Source: Alphaproteobacteria bacterium | GTDB taxonomy: Bacteria; Pseudomonadota; Alphaproteobacteria; CACIAM-22H2 | Assembly (NCBI GenBank): GCA_947500965.1 | Contig: CANMWW010000123.1 | Coordinates: 1-6,753 of the forward strand | Direction: 5' to 3' | Length of the DNA: 6,753 nt | Shown: piece by piece, positions 5,094-6,753 of the stretch | Position numbering within the stretch: the stretch's first letter is position 1 | Layout of the letters: each line of letters starts with the position of its first letter | The notes under the pieces: model-generated | Database searches by the model: none | Seen by the model: the letters and a program-made list of their open reading frames with translations, nothing else | What the model was told of the DNA's origin: nothing | Made by a program: the position numbers and the translations under genes

Positions 5094-6753
5094 ATGCCGC
5101 TCGCGCCGCTCTACGCCGCCGTCGTCTTCGGCAACGCGTTCCTGCTCTTTCTCGTCCAGCCGCTCGCCGGCAAGGCGATCCTGCCCTGGTTCGGCGGGTC
5201 GGCCGCGGTCTGGACCGTCTGCATGCTGTTCTTCCAGGCGCTGCTGCTGGCCGGGTACGGCCTCGCGCACGGCATGGTGCGGCTGCTGCCGCCGCGCGGG
5301 CAGGGCCTCGCCCAGCTCGCCCTCGTCGCCGCGAGCCTCGCCGCGCTGCCGCTGGCGCCGGACCGCGCGCTGGCATGGGGCGCGGATCCCGCGCTCGGCA
5401 TCCTGGCCGTGCTGGGGACGAGCGTCGGCCTGCCGTACCTCGTGCTGTGCACGACGAGCCCGCTGCTGCAACGCTGGTTCGCCGCCGACCTGCCCGGTCG
5501 CTCGCCCTACCGGCTCTTCGCGCTGTCGAACCTCGCGTCGATGCTGTCGCTCCTGCTCTATCCCGTGGCGATCGAGCCGTCGCTCGGGCTGCGCCAGCAG
5601 ATGCTCGGCTGGTCGCTCGCCTATGCCGCGCTGGCCCTGCCCTTCGCCGCGCTCGCGCTGCGCCGCGCGCTGCGGGGCGCGCAGGCGGAGGCGCCGCTCG
5701 GCCTCGCCGCGGCGCCGGCGCGGCCGGCGCTGGTCGCCTGCTGGGTGGCGCTCTCCGCCGCGGCGTCGCTGCTGCTCCTCGCCACGACGGGGCAGCTGAC
5801 GCAGAACGTCGCGCCCGTGCCTCTGCTCTGGCTCGCGCCGCTCGCGCTCTACCTGCTGAGCTTCATCCTCTGCTTCGAGGGCACGCGCTGGTATCGCAGG
5901 CGCGCCTTCCTCGCGCTCGCCGCGGCCGCGCTGCCGGCGCTCGCCCTGCTGCCGCTCGCCGACCTGGAGATGCTGCCGGTCGCGGCGGCGGTGCCCGCCT
6001 ATCTCCTTGCCTCCTTCGTCGTCTTCATGGCCTGCCATGGCGAGCTCGCGCGGCTGCGACCCGCGGCCGGCGGCCTGACCGGGTACTATCTCTGGATCTC
6101 GCTGGGCGGCGCGCTCGGCGGACTCGGCGCGGGCATCCTCGCCCCGCGCCTGCTCGACTCCGACCACGACCTCGCGATCTCGATCTTCCTCGCCGGCGGG
6201 GCGCTGCTCGCCGCGCTCGCGATGGGCGCCGCGCGGCGGCCGCGCCCGACCGTGCCCGCGGCGGGCGCGCTGGCGATGGCGGCGCTCGGCGCGCTGCTGG
6301 CATGGACGCGCGCGGACGAGACCCGCCACGCCCTCGTCTCGTCGCGCAACTTCTACGGCACGCTGCGCATAGAGGAGACGGGCGAGGCCGGCGACCCCGA
6401 CGAGCGCCGCCAGCTCGTGCATGGCCGCATCATGCATGGCGAGCAGCTCCTCGCGCCGGGGCGGCAGATGACGCCGACCAGCTACTACGGCGAGAGCAGC
6501 GGCGTCGGCCGCGCGATCGCGTCGACGCGCCGCGCCGACGGCCCGCAGCGCGTCGGCGCCATCGGCCTCGGCGCCGGCGTGATGGCCGCGCATGGGCGGT
6601 CGGGGGACCTCTACCGCTTCTACGAGATCGACCCGCAGGTCGAGCGCCTGGCGCGCGCGCACTTCACCTTCCTGTCCGGCAGCCCCGCGACGACGGAGGT
6701 CGCGCTGGGCGACGCGCGGCTGGTGCTGGAGCGCGAGGCCCCGCGCGGCTTCG
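5094..6753 (+). CDS. Polytopic membrane protein fused to a spermidine-synthase-like domain, 3'-truncated by window edge
   Basis: The frame is open from here to the window end (553 codons and one base) with no stop. The N-terminal part, to about residue 410, is strongly hydrophobic with roughly ten likely membrane helices. It has hallmarks of the 'fused MFS/spermidine synthase' family: LLFLVQPLAGK (17-27), VWTVCMLFFQ (39-48), TTSPLLQRW (120-128) and SNLASMLSLLLYP (145-157). The soluble part starts near RNFYG (418-422) and shows LVHGRIMHG around His443, SYYGES (463-468), the AdoMet-type glycine loop GAIGLGAG (488-495), the acidic YEIDP (510-514) and GDAR (539-542). The catalytic aspartate region of aminopropyltransferases lies beyond the window, so activity cannot be judged; many family members have no known substrate. 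GTG at 5085 is an alternative start, and neither start has a clear ribosome-binding site. The first helix excludes a start much further downstream. Confidence 0.88.
   Translation, partial: MPLAPLYAAVVFGNAFLLFLVQPLAGKAILPWFGGSAAVWTVCMLFFQALLLAGYGLAHGMVRLLPPRGQGLAQLALVAASLAALPLAPDRALAWGADPALGILAVLGTSVGLPYLVLCTTSPLLQRWFAADLPGRSPYRLFALSNLASMLSLLLYPVAIEPSLGLRQQMLGWSLAYAALALPFAALALRRALRGAQAEAPLGLAAAPARPALVACWVALSAAASLLLLATTGQLTQNVAPVPLLWLAPLALYLLSFILCFEGTRWYRRRAFLALAAAALPALALLPLADLEMLPVAAAVPAYLLASFVVFMACHGELARLRPAAGGLTGYYLWISLGGALGGLGAGILAPRLLDSDHDLAISIFLAGGALLAALAMGAARRPRPTVPAAGALAMAALGALLAWTRADETRHALVSSRNFYGTLRIEETGEAGDPDERRQLVHGRIMHGEQLLAPGRQMTPTSYYGESSGVGRAIASTRRADGPQRVGAIGLGAGVMAAHGRSGDLYRFYEIDPQVERLARAHFTFLSGSPATTEVALGDARLVLEREAPRGF

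Noticed and set aside
4893..6662. A 589-codon minus-strand open frame opposite the membrane/spermidine-synthase gene
   Set aside because: It is made almost wholly of Arg, Glu, Gln, Ala and Gly, as expected for the complement of a GC-rich gene for a hydrophobic protein. The plus-strand frame has clear family motifs and membrane helices.
1..6753. tRNA, rRNA, CRISPR array, insertion sequence or phage attachment site
   Set aside because: No regularly spaced repeats, transposase motifs, tRNA-like cloverleaf or long terminal inverted repeats were seen on either strand.

Overview
The window comes from a very GC-rich bacterial chromosome (about 70% G+C by eye, with G/C-rich third codon positions throughout). 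The thrS-infC pair, the alphaproteobacterial-looking IF3 N-terminus and the neighbouring LPS-type glycosyltransferases suggest a high-GC alphaproteobacterium, perhaps a Rhodospirillales/Acetobacteraceae-like lineage. That placement is inference from protein style, not from a search. I see no mobile element, tRNA, rRNA, CRISPR array or attachment site, and composition looks even across the window.

Layout. Positions 1-654 (+) hold the C-terminal two thirds of a GT9 (heptosyltransferase-type) glycosyltransferase that starts outside the window. It converges on, and overlaps tail-to-tail by 35 bp, a GT2 glycosyltransferase on the minus strand (620-1429). Together these look like the edge of a lipopolysaccharide core or cell-surface glycan locus. 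An 88-bp divergent spacer follows, then a short-chain dehydrogenase/reductase (1518-2309, +). Next is a translation block: thrS, threonyl-tRNA synthetase (2398-4329), preceded by a plausible sigma70-type promoter, and infC, initiation factor IF3 (4424-4957). A hairpin terminator at about 5004-5039 closes this block. The last gene (5094 to beyond the end, +) is a polytopic membrane protein fused to a spermidine-synthase-like methyltransferase-fold domain, cut by the window edge inside that domain.

How the parts work together. thrS and infC form the conserved bacterial pairing of an aminoacyl-tRNA synthetase with IF3. The most informative feature is the start of infC: the Shine-Dalgarno sequence is ideally spaced for an in-frame AUA codon at 4424, not for the first AUG at 4436. 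A non-AUG start fits the known IF3 autoregulatory logic, in which IF3 discriminates against its own start codon. The leader just upstream has a duplicated GGTCCGG word and several possible hairpins, and the Shine-Dalgarno is followed at once by its own complement. rpmI and rplT, which often follow infC, are not directly downstream.

Most of the window is ordinary housekeeping and envelope sequence. I found no convincing new multi-gene system. The noteworthy signals are the infC start and leader, the extended glycine loop of the dehydrogenase, and the partial membrane/spermidine-synthase fusion.
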